NCBI RefSeq assembly: GCF_018131185.1
Contig: NZ_JAFCJE010000001.1
Span: 834,001-898,000, forward strand
Reading direction: 5' to 3'
DNA from: Bradyrhizobium diazoefficiens
GTDB taxonomy: Bacteria > Pseudomonadota > Alphaproteobacteria > Rhizobiales > Xanthobacteraceae
Length of the DNA: 64,000 bases
The translations under genes and the position numbers were made by a program. This document shows, in pieces, positions 1 to 8,724 of the stretch. The notes below the pieces were generated by a model. That model saw nothing but the letters and a program-made list of their open reading frames with translations. It did no database searches and was not told the origin of the DNA. How positions within the stretch are numbered: the first letter of the stretch is position 1; the number at the start of each line of letters is the position of its first letter.

Positions 1-138
1 CGGATATTTCACCAGCGGCCGTTCGCCATTGGCGAATGGGAGCGTGACGGTGTCGCGTGCCAGAGCTTTGGTGGGATTTAGTGTGGCCGCAATCGCGGCA
101 AAGCCCGCTCCCTTGAGCAGGTCGCGTCGATCGAACAT
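1..138 (-). CDS. Sulfite-oxidase-like molybdopterin oxidoreductase, N-terminus only
   Basis: Only the first 46 codons lie in the window; the gene runs off the left edge. The product starts MFDRRDLLKGAGFAAIAA, a twin-arginine (Tat) signal with the RR pair at residues 4-5 and a short hydrophobic stretch ending near an A-x-A site before residue 30. The mature start (DTVTLPFANGERPLVKYP) resembles Tat-exported sulfite-oxidase-family molybdopterin proteins, which would place the enzyme in the periplasm. The family call is from memory of similar N-termini, not from a catalytic domain, so it is tentative. A GGGAGGGGA ribosome-binding site precedes the ATG. Confidence 0.6.
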   Translation of the reverse strand, partial: MFDRRDLLKGAGFAAIAATLNPTKALARDTVTLPFANGERPLVKYP

Positions 139-334
139 CTGTCCCCTCCCGGAGCTTTGCATTGGACCAGCGGTCATCACCGCGGACCCGCGCTCATCTG
201 TCGCAACGATCTCGACGAAGTCAATTCGCGCTTTCGCAGCGGCGCCATGCCGCTGCGTTGCAGCAGGCCGGTGTTGCGCAGTGACGATTTGGTCGTTTGA
301 CTCGATGTCGCTGCGGGCTTTTCATCTCTCCCGC

Positions 335-1438
335 TCACGTCACGCGATATCGCTCCATCACGCCGCGATCCGGCTCATAGCCGAGTCCCGCGCCTGAGGG
401 CACCGCGACATGGCCGGTGGCGTCGCTGTCCGCGCGTCCGCCCCAGAGACACGCTTCGCGATTCAGATGGAACATCTCGACGAGCCCGTCGTCGCGCGTT
501 GCGAGCAAGTGCAGTGTCGCGAGCAGGCCTGGACCAAAGTACGGCGAGTGCGGGACGATCTTGACGCCGAGCCGATCGGCCAGCTCCGCGACCTTCAGAA
601 ATTCGGTGATGCCGCCGACCTTGGTCACCGACGGCTGGGCGTGGCTCACCGCGCCCGCTTCCATCATCTGGCGGAATTGATACTCCGTGCAGGCATTCTC
701 ACCGGCGGCGATGTCGAGCCCGCCATTGCTGCGGACCTCGGCGAGTCCGGCGAAATCCTCCGGCGGCCACACCGGCTCCTCCAGGAACATCGGTTGCGCG
801 TCGCGGCAGCTCGTCGCGAACGCGATCGCCTGCTCGCGGGTCAACGGGCAGTTCATGTCGACCATCAGCGGAATGCTGGGGCCGATCGCCTTGCGTGCGG
901 CGAACACCGCCTGCGTCGTGGTCTCGTGCAGCTTGATGGCGCCATAGCCGAGCGCGAGGGCCTTCCGGCATTCGGCTGCGATGTTCTCGGGCGAGCCGAT
1001 CCGCAGCAGGCTCGCGTAAGCCGGAATGGCCGTGCGCCTGGTCTCGCCGAGCAGGCGATGCAGGGGCATGCCCTTGATCTTCGCAGCAAGGTCCCAGAGC
1101 GCGATGTCGAGGCCGGAGATGGCGAACATGGTGATGCCGTAGCGGCCGAACAGATGCAGGTTGCGCTGGATCTGCTCCATCATTGCCGGGATGCCGGCCG
1201 CATCGGGCACCTTCAGCCCACGGGCCTGCGGCGCGATCATCTCCTCGACGGCGCTGCGCGTGGTGCGCGGGCAGACATAGGCGAAGGCATCGCCCCAGCC
1301 GGTCAGCCCGGCATCGGTCAAGACCTCGACCAGCACCATGTCGAGCGCCGTGATTGCGGATGCGCCCTGGCGGAAGCTCGCGACACCGGCGTCATAGGGG
1401 ATGCGGATATGGTGCGCACGCACATCGGTGATTTCCAT
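335..1438 (-). CDS. Mandelate racemase/muconate lactonizing enzyme family protein
   Basis: Enolase-superfamily enzyme of 367 residues. The N-terminal capping domain covers about residues 1-120 and the TIM barrel follows. Expected catalytic features are in order: Lys169 in GAIKLHE, metal ligands Asp194 (VDMN), Glu220/221 (FLEEP) and Glu247 (AGENA), and His297 (VPHSP) as general acid/base. Such enzymes abstract an alpha-proton from a carboxylate, typically dehydrating sugar acids; the substrate cannot be read from the sequence. The start is set at MEITDVRAHH, preceded by AAAGGGGAA; the frame is open upstream but that part is not protein-like. It is divergent from the AraC-type regulator at 1607, its possible controller. 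Confidence 0.87.
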   Translation of the reverse strand: MEITDVRAHHIRIPYDAGVASFRQGASAITALDMVLVEVLTDAGLTGWGDAFAYVCPRTTRSAVEEMIAPQARGLKVPDAAGIPAMMEQIQRNLHLFGRYGITMFAISGLDIALWDLAAKIKGMPLHRLLGETRRTAIPAYASLLRIGSPENIAAECRKALALGYGAIKLHETTTQAVFAARKAIGPSIPLMVDMNCPLTREQAIAFATSCRDAQPMFLEEPVWPPEDFAGLAEVRSNGGLDIAAGENACTEYQFRQMMEAGAVSHAQPSVTKVGGITEFLKVAELADRLGVKIVPHSPYFGPGLLATLHLLATRDDGLVEMFHLNREACLWGGRADSDATGHVAVPSGAGLGYEPDRGVMERYRVT

Positions 1439-1606
1439 GGCGCGGTTCCCCTTTCTCGTGAGCGGTTCGCCGGAGTTTAGCCACGAACGCCAAGGCGTTG
1501 CCAGTGGCCATTCCCGGATTATCCTCCAGCGCGGACAGCAACGCCGATCAAGCGACGCGGCCGCATGCCGCGCATCATGACGGCGCTTCGAACGAGGACG
1601 ACCGCC

Positions 1607-2452
1607 ATGAACCCGGCCCAACGCGCGCTTTGGTATATCGAGAGCCATCTGGCCGAGCCGATGACGCTCGACGAGATCGCTGCGATCTCGGGCGTGTCGC
1701 GGTTCCACATCGTGCGTGCGTTTGCCGCGGCAACCGGACTTCCGGTGATGCGGTACGCGCGCGCGCGGCGGCTGACGGAAGCGGCGCGTCTTCTCGCGAA
1801 CGGCGCGCCGAACATCCTCCGCGTCGCGCTGGAGGCCGACTACGGCTCGCACGAAGCATTCACCCGCGCGTTCCGCGATCAGTTCGGCGCCACGCCCGAA
1901 GCGGTGAGGGCGACAACGTGCGTCAGCCAGCTCAAGCTACAGGAGCCGATCCTCATGGACTCCACCATGCTCGACCATCTCGCCCCGCCGCGCTTCGAAA
2001 CCGCCAAGGCCTTTCTCGTCGCCGGTCCTGCCGAGCGCATCACCTGTGACAACGGCGCCATGATCCCCGGTCTGTGGCAGCGCTTCCATCAGGCGGTCGC
2101 CGACATTCCTGCGCGTGTCGGCCAGGAGAAAGATCAAGTCGCCTATGGTGTTTGCTGCAACGGCGATGATGCCGGCAATTTCGACTACATCGCCGGCGTC
2201 GAGGTCGCCGATTTCTCCGACCTGCCGAGCCGCTTCGGCCGCATCCGCATCCCAGAGCAGCGCTACGCCGTCTTCACCCACACCGATCACGTCGCCTCGG
2301 TCCGCCGCACCGTCAACACGATCTGGAATCAGTGGCTGCCGGCATCCAGCCTGAAGGCCGCAGACGCACCGAGCTTCGAGCGCTATGACGAAAAGTTCGA
2401 TTCGGCGACCGGAATTGGCGGCTTCGAGATCTGGGTGCCGGTGAAGGAGTAG
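1607..2452 (+). CDS. AraC-family regulator with GyrI-like effector domain
   Basis: Transcriptional regulator of 281 residues. An AraC double helix-turn-helix occupies about residues 5-100 (IAAISGVSRFHIVRAF is the first recognition segment, ADYGSHEAFTRAFRDQFG the second). The C-terminal half, about residues 125-280, is a GyrI-like/SOUL-type effector-binding domain with the typical IPEQRYAVFTHTDHV segment. This is the Rob/SoxS-like plan with DNA binding first and ligand binding second. Start chosen at ATG 1607 because the 14 codons upstream in frame are arginine-rich and not homologue-like. It is divergent from the enolase-family gene and upstream of the lactonase, so it may control one or both (inference). 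Confidence 0.85.
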   Translation: MNPAQRALWYIESHLAEPMTLDEIAAISGVSRFHIVRAFAAATGLPVMRYARARRLTEAARLLANGAPNILRVALEADYGSHEAFTRAFRDQFGATPEAVRATTCVSQLKLQEPILMDSTMLDHLAPPRFETAKAFLVAGPAERITCDNGAMIPGLWQRFHQAVADIPARVGQEKDQVAYGVCCNGDDAGNFDYIAGVEVADFSDLPSRFGRIRIPEQRYAVFTHTDHVASVRRTVNTIWNQWLPASSLKAADAPSFERYDEKFDSATGIGGFEIWVPVKE

Positions 2453-2588
2453 CACGCAACGCTGGCATACCGTCCGCCTTGCTTGGCAAGCCCGAGCGAC
2501 TTTGTCATAACCGCAGGCAAATCTTGCCTGCGGGGCCCGTGCCGGACATCCCGTGCAAGCCATAACAAGCAGCCGGGAGGGTCCCCTC

Positions 2589-3515
2589 ATGTCCAACGTC
2601 CGCGTTCTCGCCACCGACCTCGAATTTCCCGAAGGGCCGGTCGTGATGCCGGATGGATCGGTCGTGCTGGTGGAAATCCGCGGCCAGCGCCTGACCCGCG
2701 TTTACCCCGACGGCCGCAAGGAGATCGTCGCGAAAATTCCGGGCGGCCCGAACGGCGCCGCGCTTGGTCCGGATGGCAAGATCTACATCTGCAACAATGG
2801 CGGCTTCTCCTGGATCCCGACCCGCAACATGATCATGCCGGGCCCGCAGCCGGACGACTATCTCGGCGGCTCGATCCAGCGCGTCGATCTGCAATCGGGC
2901 AAGGTCGAGACCGTCGTGACCAAATGCGGCGCGCACGATCTGCGCGGGCCGAATGATCTCGTGTTCGACAAGCAGGGCGGCCTGTGGTTCTCCGATCTCG
3001 GCAAGCGCCGCGCCCGCGAGATGGACGTCGGCGGCATGTATTACCTCAAGCCCGGCATGAGCGAGCTCGTCGAGATCGTGCACGGCGTGCTGCCGGCCAA
3101 CGGCATCGGGCTGTCGCCGGACGAGAGCACCGTCTACATTGCGGAGACGCCGACCGGCCGGCTGTGGGCCTACGAGCTCTCCGCGCCCGGCACGCTCAAG
3201 CCGCGCGATCCGATCTATCGCGGCGAGCGCGGCAAGCCGATCTGCGGCCTCGGCGGCTACCAGATGTTCGACTCGCTCGCGGTCGAGGCCGGCGGCAATG
3301 TCTGCGTCGCCACCCTCGTCTCCGGCTGCATCTCGGTGATCGCGCCCGACGGTACGCTGGTCGAGCAGGTCCCGACCGGCGACCGCGTCACCACCAACAT
3401 CGCCTTCGGCGGCCCCGGGTTGAAGACGGCCTACATCACGCTGTCGGGCAAGGGCGAGCTGGTCGCCATGGACTGGCCGCGCGGCGGATTGCCGTTGAAT
3501 TTTCTGAACAAGTGA
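2589..3515 (+). CDS. SMP-30/gluconolactonase/LRE family protein
   Basis: Six-bladed beta-propeller hydrolase of 308 residues, expected to open sugar lactones in the cytoplasm. Family features: Glu15 in LEFPEGP (first metal ligand), the GPNDLVFD segment and the ANGIGLSPDE segment with the catalytic Asp region. A strong GGGAGG ribosome-binding site lies before ATG 2589. With the sugar-acid dehydratase-like gene at 335 and the GMC oxidoreductase at 4245 it forms a plausible sugar oxidation, lactone opening and acid dehydration set, although the genes are not one operon. Its stop codon is inside the stem of the repeat that follows. Confidence 0.85.
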   Translation: MSNVRVLATDLEFPEGPVVMPDGSVVLVEIRGQRLTRVYPDGRKEIVAKIPGGPNGAALGPDGKIYICNNGGFSWIPTRNMIMPGPQPDDYLGGSIQRVDLQSGKVETVVTKCGAHDLRGPNDLVFDKQGGLWFSDLGKRRAREMDVGGMYYLKPGMSELVEIVHGVLPANGIGLSPDESTVYIAETPTGRLWAYELSAPGTLKPRDPIYRGERGKPICGLGGYQMFDSLAVEAGGNVCVATLVSGCISVIAPDGTLVEQVPTGDRVTTNIAFGGPGLKTAYITLSGKGELVAMDWPRGGLPLNFLNK

Positions 3516-3616
3516 CAATCGCGTAAAACGCGATTGTCATCCCGGGGCTATGCGGAGCATAGAACCCGGGATCTCGAGATTCCGGGTTCGGTCCTGCGGA
3601 CCGCCCCGGAATGACA
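3513..3616. repeat. Dispersed palindromic repeat, CCCCGGAATGAC family
   Basis: It begins with a perfect 12-bp stem and 3-base loop (3513-3539) that contains the lactonase stop codon. A second, imperfect palindrome follows and ends in the CGCCCCGGAATGAC module. The 3' half (GAGATTCCGGGTTCGGTCC and on) recurs almost exactly at 36309-36348. No U-tract follows the first hairpin, so it is not scored as an intrinsic terminator. Confidence 0.75.
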
Positions 3617-3634
3617 ACCATGAGGACTGATCGA

Positions 3635-4228
3635 ATGCCCTGGCCTGATCCCATCACCCTGCGTGGACAGCACGCCCGTCTCGAGCCGCTGTCGCATCAG
3701 CATCGCGAGGGGCTGGTCGAGGCCGTCAAGGACGGCGAGCTGTCAAAACTCTGGTACACGGCGATTCCGCTGCCGGAGAACATGGGCAAGGAGATCGACC
3801 GCCGCCTCGGCCTGCAGGCCGCGGGCTCGATGCTGCCGTTCACCGTGTTCGATGCCGGCGGCAACATCGTCGGCATGACCACCTACATGAACATCGATGC
3901 CGCCAACCGCCGCGTCGAGATCGGCTCGACCTGGTATGGCAAGAGCGCGCAACGCGGCCCGCTCAACACGCAGTGCAAGCTCCTGCTGCTGCGGCACGCC
4001 TTCGAGACCCTGGACTGCATCGCGGTCGAATTCCGCACGCATTTCTTCAACCACCAGAGCCGCCGCGCCATCGAGCGTCTGGGCGCCAAGCAGGATGGCA
4101 TCCTGCGCAGCCACCAGGTCGCGCCGAACGGCACGCTGCGCGACACGGTCGTCTACAGCATCACCGCCGCCGAATGGCCGACGGTGAAAACGCATCTCGA
4201 ATTCCAGCTCAACGACAAACCGCGCTAG
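3635..4228 (+). CDS. GNAT-family N-acetyltransferase (RimJ/RimL type)
   Basis: Acetyl-CoA-dependent acetyltransferase of 197 residues. It opens with the RimJ-like PITLRGQHARLEPLSHQH segment. It carries the beta-strand ADAG/TYMNIDAANRRVEIGSTW region and the late FNHQSRRAIERLGAKQDG segment typical of RimJ/RimL-like enzymes (NxxSxxxxExxGF motif). The acceptor substrate is unknown. Start set at ATG 3635, nine bases after GAGG; two earlier in-frame ATGs lie inside the upstream repeat and have no good ribosome-binding site. Confidence 0.83.
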   Translation: MPWPDPITLRGQHARLEPLSHQHREGLVEAVKDGELSKLWYTAIPLPENMGKEIDRRLGLQAAGSMLPFTVFDAGGNIVGMTTYMNIDAANRRVEIGSTWYGKSAQRGPLNTQCKLLLLRHAFETLDCIAVEFRTHFFNHQSRRAIERLGAKQDGILRSHQVAPNGTLRDTVVYSITAAEWPTVKTHLEFQLNDKPR

Positions 4229-4244
4229 GGGCGGCCGAGGCACC

Positions 4245-5891
4245 ATGGACAGATTTGATTATGTGATCGTCGGCGCGGGCTCCGCCGGTTGCGTGCTCAC
4301 CAGCCGGCTCAGCGAAGACCCCGACACCAGCGTCTGCGTGCTCGAAGCCGGCCCATCCGACTGGCACCCCTACATCCATCTGCCGGCGGGCTTCATAAAA
4401 ACCTTCCACATGAAGAGCATCAACTGGGCCTACCAGCAGGAGCCGGGGCCCTGGACCGGCGGGCGCAGCATCTACGCGCCGCGCGGCAAGACGCTCGGCG
4501 GCTCGTCGTCGATCAACGGCCACATCTACAACCGCGGCCAGCGCATGGATTTCGACACCTGGGCGCAGATGGGCAATCGCGGCTGGGGCTATGCCGACGT
4601 GCTGCCTTACTTCAAGCGGCTGGAGAAGAGGGTCGGCGAGGGCGACAACACCTTCCGCGGCCGCGACGGCAAGCTCACCGTCACCACCATGGACTGGCGC
4701 GATCCGCTCTGCGAAGCCTTCATGGAAGGCGCGGTCTCGCTCGGCATTCCCCGCAACCCTGACTACAACGGCGCCATACAGGAAGGCGTCTCCTACTGCC
4801 AGCGCACCATCGACAAGGGCCTGCGCGTGTCCGGCTCGACCGCGTTCCTCAAGCCCGCGATGAAGCGGCCCAACGTGCATGTGCACACGCACGCGCATGC
4901 GACCGAGATCATCTTCGAAGGCAAGCGCGCCGTCGGCGTGCGCTACACCAAGGGCGGCCGCGGCGGCACGCCGGTGGAAGTCCGCGCCAACAAGGAAGTG
5001 ATCCTGTCCGGCGGCACCTATAATTCGCCGCAGCTCCTGCAGCTCTCCGGCATCGGCTCGCCCGATCTGTTGCAGCAGCACGGCATCGCCGTGCGTCACG
5101 CGCTCCCCGTCGGTGAAGGCCTGCAGGACCATTACGCCCCGCGCACGGTGGCGCGCGTGAAGGACATCAAGACCATCAACGAGCTTCGCCGCGGCGTCTC
5201 GCTGTGGATCGAGGCGCTGAAATGGGCGACCGCTCGCCGTGGCCTGCTCTCGCTGTCGCCGACCATGGTCTATTGCTTCTGGCATTCCGGCGAGAGTGCC
5301 GAGAGCTCCGACCTGCAGCTCACCTTCACGCCGGCAAGCTACAAGGAAGGCGTACAGGGCCAGCTCGAGGACGAGCCCGGCATGACCGTGGCCTCCTGGC
5401 AGCAGCGTCCGGAGAGCCGCGGCTATGTCCGCATCCGCTCCTCTGATCCGTTCGCGCCGCCGATCATCCAGACCAATTACCTCGACGCCGAGCTCGACCG
5501 CCGCGTCATCGTGGGCGGCATGAAGCTCGCGCGGCGCCTCCTGAAGAGTGCGCCGCTGTCGCCCTACTACGCCTACGAGGATTTCCCCGGCCCGAACGTC
5601 AACACCGACGACGAATTCCTGCATGCCGCCACCGAGCGCGGCACCACCACCTTCCACCCCGGCTGCACCTGCCGCATGGGCCCGGCGGACAGCACCTGGG
5701 CAGTGGTCGACGACCATCTCCGCGTCCACGGGCTGGAAGGACTCCGCGTCATCGACGCCTCGGTCATGCCGCGCATGATTTCGGCGAATTTGAATGCGTC
5801 GACCATGATGATTGCCGACCGCGCCTCGGATCTCATCCGCGGCAAGCTTCCGATGGAAGCCGCGCGCATTCCGGACGCCGCGGTGGCGTGA
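4245..5891 (+). CDS. GMC-family FAD-dependent oxidoreductase (choline/alcohol dehydrogenase type)
   Basis: Flavoprotein of 548 residues, the usual GMC length. The dinucleotide-binding motif GAGSAG is at residues 10-15, the GMC signature 1 region (GKTLGGSSSINGHIYNRG) near residue 85, and signature 2 (GGTYNSPQLLQLSGIG) near residue 258. The C-terminal block contains HPGCTCRMG and SANLNASTMMIADRAS, which carries the second catalytic Asn. It oxidises an alcohol to an aldehyde or ketone; whether choline, polyethylene glycol, sugar or another alcohol cannot be decided. It starts 16 bp after the acetyltransferase on the same strand and may be co-transcribed with it. Confidence 0.88.
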   Translation: MDRFDYVIVGAGSAGCVLTSRLSEDPDTSVCVLEAGPSDWHPYIHLPAGFIKTFHMKSINWAYQQEPGPWTGGRSIYAPRGKTLGGSSSINGHIYNRGQRMDFDTWAQMGNRGWGYADVLPYFKRLEKRVGEGDNTFRGRDGKLTVTTMDWRDPLCEAFMEGAVSLGIPRNPDYNGAIQEGVSYCQRTIDKGLRVSGSTAFLKPAMKRPNVHVHTHAHATEIIFEGKRAVGVRYTKGGRGGTPVEVRANKEVILSGGTYNSPQLLQLSGIGSPDLLQQHGIAVRHALPVGEGLQDHYAPRTVARVKDIKTINELRRGVSLWIEALKWATARRGLLSLSPTMVYCFWHSGESAESSDLQLTFTPASYKEGVQGQLEDEPGMTVASWQQRPESRGYVRIRSSDPFAPPIIQTNYLDAELDRRVIVGGMKLARRLLKSAPLSPYYAYEDFPGPNVNTDDEFLHAATERGTTTFHPGCTCRMGPADSTWAVVDDHLRVHGLEGLRVIDASVMPRMISANLNASTMMIADRASDLIRGKLPMEAARIPDAAVA

Positions 5892-5898
5892 GGTTGTG

Positions 5899-6006
5899 GT
5901 AGGGTGGGTTAGCGAGCGGCTGCGCAAAGCGCGGCCGCTGGCGTAACCCACCACTTCTTCCGATACGAAACAGAAGATGTGGGTTACTGACGCTAACCCA
6001 CCCCAC
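5899..6006. repeat. Dispersed inverted repeat with GGTGGGTTA / TAACCCACC ends
   Basis: About 108 bp bounded by GTAGGGTGGGTTA on the left and GCTAACCCACCCCAC on the right. An internal inverted copy (GTAACCCACCAC) and a GCGCGGCCGC-rich hairpin lie inside. The form is that of short non-autonomous repeats common between genes in Bradyrhizobium. No protein is encoded. Confidence 0.6.
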
Positions 6007-6030
6007 CAGCTACGAGTTATCGCGGGCACG

Positions 6031-6783
6031 ATGCTGAATGTCGATGAAGAGATCCTGTTGAACCAATTGGCGCAGGGAATCGCAAGCGCTTCAGAGGGGG
6101 AGGCCTGGTTTGGCGCGCAGAGCGACGACAACAAGCGCAGGCTGCTTCGTGGCTTGAATAGCTTCATATTGCAGGCAAGCCCTAAGCCTGAAGATGTGGC
6201 AGCCGCAATCGCGGAATCGCAGCTGAAGCCGACGCTCACGCCGTGCGTCCTGATCGTAATGCCCAACCTCCCCGTTCAATTGGCGAAGCTTGCGACGCTT
6301 CCGGAGTTTGAGCTGCCTCGCGTGTTTCGGCTGCTCATCAAGTTGCTCGCCGCTGCAGACGGCAGGCGACGAAAGGAGCAGCCGCTGGATCACATAAACC
6401 ATTGGTGGCATACGGACTTGAGCGATCCGGACGTCGTGAATCACATCAAGCGAACGCGCGATGCAGGGCTTCTGGAAAGCTTGCTGTCTTTTGTCCGGGC
6501 AGAGACGTTGACGCGCAGGCAAATCACTCTCGCCACCGACATCGCCCGCGATTTGGGCGTCGATGGAGACGACGCGCATGAGTTCATCTGTCGATTTGCG
6601 GATCAGTTCAAGGTCGACATGTCGGAGTTCGATTTTGACAGGTATTTTGGTGGAGAAGGGTTTGACCTGGTTGGCCTGATCAAGTCTGTCATTGCCGAAC
6701 GGAGCACCAAGGCCCCGATGACGGTGGAGCTTCTTTTCGTATCGGCCAAGCAGAGGCGCTGGCCTCGCCATTCGGTGGCTTGA
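6031..6783 (+). CDS. DUF5958-like / DUF1493-like fusion protein
   Basis: Uncharacterised protein of 250 residues with two recognisable parts. Residues about 5-75 (LNQLAQGIASASEGEAWF, then RRLLRGLNSFILQA and LKPTLTPCVLI) look like DUF5958, known from short proteins often found in actinobacteria and bacteroidetes. Residues about 175-240 (TLATDIARDLGVDGDDA, then EFICRFADQFKVDMSEFDFDRYF) match DUF1493, a small acyl-carrier-like fold. No catalytic residues or membrane segments are evident. Start taken at ATG 6031; an earlier in-frame ATG at 5977 is inside the repeat. Codon use is somewhat less GC-biased than in the neighbours. It is flanked on both sides by repeats, and its function is unknown. 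Confidence 0.7.
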   Translation: MLNVDEEILLNQLAQGIASASEGEAWFGAQSDDNKRRLLRGLNSFILQASPKPEDVAAAIAESQLKPTLTPCVLIVMPNLPVQLAKLATLPEFELPRVFRLLIKLLAAADGRRRKEQPLDHINHWWHTDLSDPDVVNHIKRTRDAGLLESLLSFVRAETLTRRQITLATDIARDLGVDGDDAHEFICRFADQFKVDMSEFDFDRYFGGEGFDLVGLIKSVIAERSTKAPMTVELLFVSAKQRRWPRHSVA

Positions 6784-7520
6784 CGTCCGGACAATCGCCC
6801 CTTCGTTGCCCGTCGGGCAAAACACCCGCCACCCGGTCAACCCCTCCCCGCAAAAATATTCCACTTTACCGAAATTCGGAATTGCGGCATAGATCGACAC
6901 AGCCCGGCCCGACGAAGAGGGGCGGTTCGCGAGTCGTTCGAAGCGCGGGCCGGGTTGCGGTGGACGCGGCAGCGTCGGCACGAGATGGGACGGGCAGGGC
7001 GGGTAGTCCCTGTGAGCCTGAACCCCGCGTGTGACGAGCGGCGCTGCTAGGTTTCGTCTCGCGTGTAAGTTTCCGGCTCCGTCGACAGGGCTGGAAAAAC
7101 TGCGGCGAATGGCGGGCCGTGCGTACGGCAAAACCGTGTGGTCCTGGCCGTCGTTGCTACGGTCAAGCCTTTGCGGAGATGTGCGCGAGCTCAACCGGGC
7201 AGACGGCATCGTCAATTCGCAGGGCGAGGGAGGCCAGAAGGAAAGTTCGGCTCCCGGGAGAGCACGGCATAAGCCGTCCGACCATCGCGCAGGGAAGGCC
7301 GTGTGTTCGGCACCACCTGTATGCTGCTGTGCGGTTTTTCTGCGCGTGCGTTTCGCGCAGCAGACCGCGGGTGCGAGGTCAGCACCCGGCCTTCCCTGCG
7401 CCCTCTTTGTTTTGGGGCGACGGAGAGAACAAAGCTCGGGCGAGATGAGCCGCGAGGCTGCGAAGGTGTGTCTGCAATTCAGCTGCGAATGGGAAGAGCG
7501 AAGTTGTCGCCTCATACTCC
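6784..7520. other. Non-coding stretch with a decayed, widely dispersed ORF-like repeat
   Basis: No credible gene was found here. The minus strand around 6830-7500 reads with peptide fragments such as PQRLDRSNDGQDHTVLPYA, which I recognise as recurring in spurious hypothetical proteins of Bradyrhizobium and relatives, so this is probably a copy of a repetitive non-coding element. Frames on both strands are arginine- and serine-rich with no usual ribosome-binding site. The segment is followed by two palindromic repeats up to 7737. Confidence 0.45.
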
Positions 7521-7605
7521 GTCATTGCGAGCGGAGCGAAGCAATCCAGAGTCTTTCCGCGGAGGGATTCTGGATTGCTTCGTCCCAAAGGCTCCTCGCA
7601 ATGAC
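7521..7605. repeat. Inverted repeat, GTCATTGCGAG family
   Basis: An 85-bp palindromic element beginning GTCATTGCGAGCGGAGCGAA and ending with its near reverse complement, CTCCTCGCAATGAC. Both arms contain GAAGCAATCCAGA or its complement. A truncated copy of the left arm is visible at about 55181-55195. Confidence 0.75.
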
Positions 7606-7636
7606 GACGTGGAAGCGGACGTGCGCCACTCTCACT

Positions 7637-7737
7637 GTCATCGCCCGGCTTGACCGGGCGATCCAGTACTCCGAGACAGGAACGATTCAATCGAGACGCC
7701 GCGGCGTACTGGATTCCCCGCTTTCGCGGGGAATGAC
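7637..7737. repeat. REP-like doublet (family B), reversed orientation
   Basis: A 101-bp element with two different hairpin ends: a CGCCCGG..CCGGGCG hairpin on the left and a CCCCGC..GCGGGG hairpin on the right, bounded by GTCAT and ATGAC. The two ends are in the opposite order from the copies at 33205 and 34755, showing that the unit occurs in both orientations. Confidence 0.8.
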
Positions 7738-7786
7738 GGCGGTGGTTGGGGCCGCAGCGGAGCGCGCTCGCAGGCTCGCTCGCTTC

Positions 7787-8629
7787 CTACACTTCCCGTC
7801 GGCTCAAAAACGCCAGCCGCTCGAACAGGTGCACGTCCTGCTCGTTCTTGAGCAGGGCGCCGTGCAGCGGCGGGATCAGTTTGCGGGGGTCGCGCTCGCG
7901 TAGTTGCTCGACGCTCATGTCTTCGTTGAGCAGCAGCTTGAGCCAGTCGAGCAGCTCCGAGGTCGAGGGCTTCTTCTTCAAGCCGGGCACCTCGCGGACC
8001 TCGAAGAAGATGCGCAAGGCTTCCTCGACCAGGCGCTTCTTGATGCCGGGGAAGTGGACGTCGACGATGCGGCCCATCGTGTCGGCGTCGGGGAATTTGA
8101 TGTAGTGGAAGAAGCAGCGGCGCAGGAACGCGTCCGGCAGCTCCTTCTCGTTGTTGGAGGTGATCATCATGATCGGGCGCTGCTTGGCCTTGATCGTCTC
8201 GCCGGTCTCATAGACATGGAATTCCATGCGGTCGAGCTCGAGCAGCAAGTCGTTCGGGAATTCGATGTCGGCCTTGTCGATCTCGTCGATCAGGAGCACC
8301 GGGCGCTGCTCGGCGGTGAAGGCCTCCCACAGCTTGCCGCGCTTGATGTAGTTCTTGATGTCGGAGACGCGGCTATCGCCGAGCTGGCTGTCGCGCAAGC
8401 GCGACACCGCGTCATATTCGTAGAGGCCCTGCTGCGCCTTGGTGGTGGACTTGATGTGCCAGGTCAGCAGCGGCGCGTTCAGCGCCTTCGCCACTTCTTC
8501 CGCCAGCACCGTCTTGCCGGTGCCGGGTTCGCCCTTGATGAGCAGCGGGCGCTCGAGCACGATCGAGGCATTGACGGCGACCTTGAGATCGTCGGTCGCA
8601 ACATAGTCCTTGGTGCCGGTAAATTTCAT
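7787..8629 (-). CDS. MoxR-family AAA+ ATPase
   Basis: ATPase of 280 residues expected to act as a chaperone with a VWA partner. Walker A is GEPGTGKT (residues 33-40), Walker B LLIDEIDKA (112-120), sensor 1 lies in MMITSNNEKE, and the arginine finger is in the DAFLRRCFFHYI segment. This matches the MoxR subgroup genetically linked to CoxE-like VWA proteins, and such a gene is present at 9093. Start set at MKFTGTKDYV, preceded by AAGGA. The two partners are here on opposite strands with a GlsB-like gene between them, rather than in the more common tandem arrangement. Confidence 0.9.
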   Translation of the reverse strand: MKFTGTKDYVATDDLKVAVNASIVLERPLLIKGEPGTGKTVLAEEVAKALNAPLLTWHIKSTTKAQQGLYEYDAVSRLRDSQLGDSRVSDIKNYIKRGKLWEAFTAEQRPVLLIDEIDKADIEFPNDLLLELDRMEFHVYETGETIKAKQRPIMMITSNNEKELPDAFLRRCFFHYIKFPDADTMGRIVDVHFPGIKKRLVEEALRIFFEVREVPGLKKKPSTSELLDWLKLLLNEDMSVEQLRERDPRKLIPPLHGALLKNEQDVHLFERLAFLSRREV

Positions 8630-8724
8630 TGCGTGTCCTTGGGTCATCGTCGGCGAGAGGCTGTCGCCCCGTCGCGACAAGCGAACGGCCGCTCGCGGCG
8701 GCCGTTCCTGGTTCGGTCAGGCTT

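Noticed and set aside
3513..3539. Intrinsic terminator after the lactonase gene
   Set aside because: The stem is perfect but contains the stop codon and has no T-run; it is the first arm of a dispersed repeat.
4209..6266. 685-codon open frame on the minus strand opposite the GMC oxidoreductase
   Set aside because: It is the antisense shadow of a GC-rich gene; the plus-strand product has intact GMC motifs and the minus-strand product is Arg/Ala/His-rich with none.
7031..7903. 290-codon plus-strand open frame in the repeat patch
   Set aside because: It crosses two palindromic repeats and runs into the MoxR gene antisense, and its composition is not protein-like.
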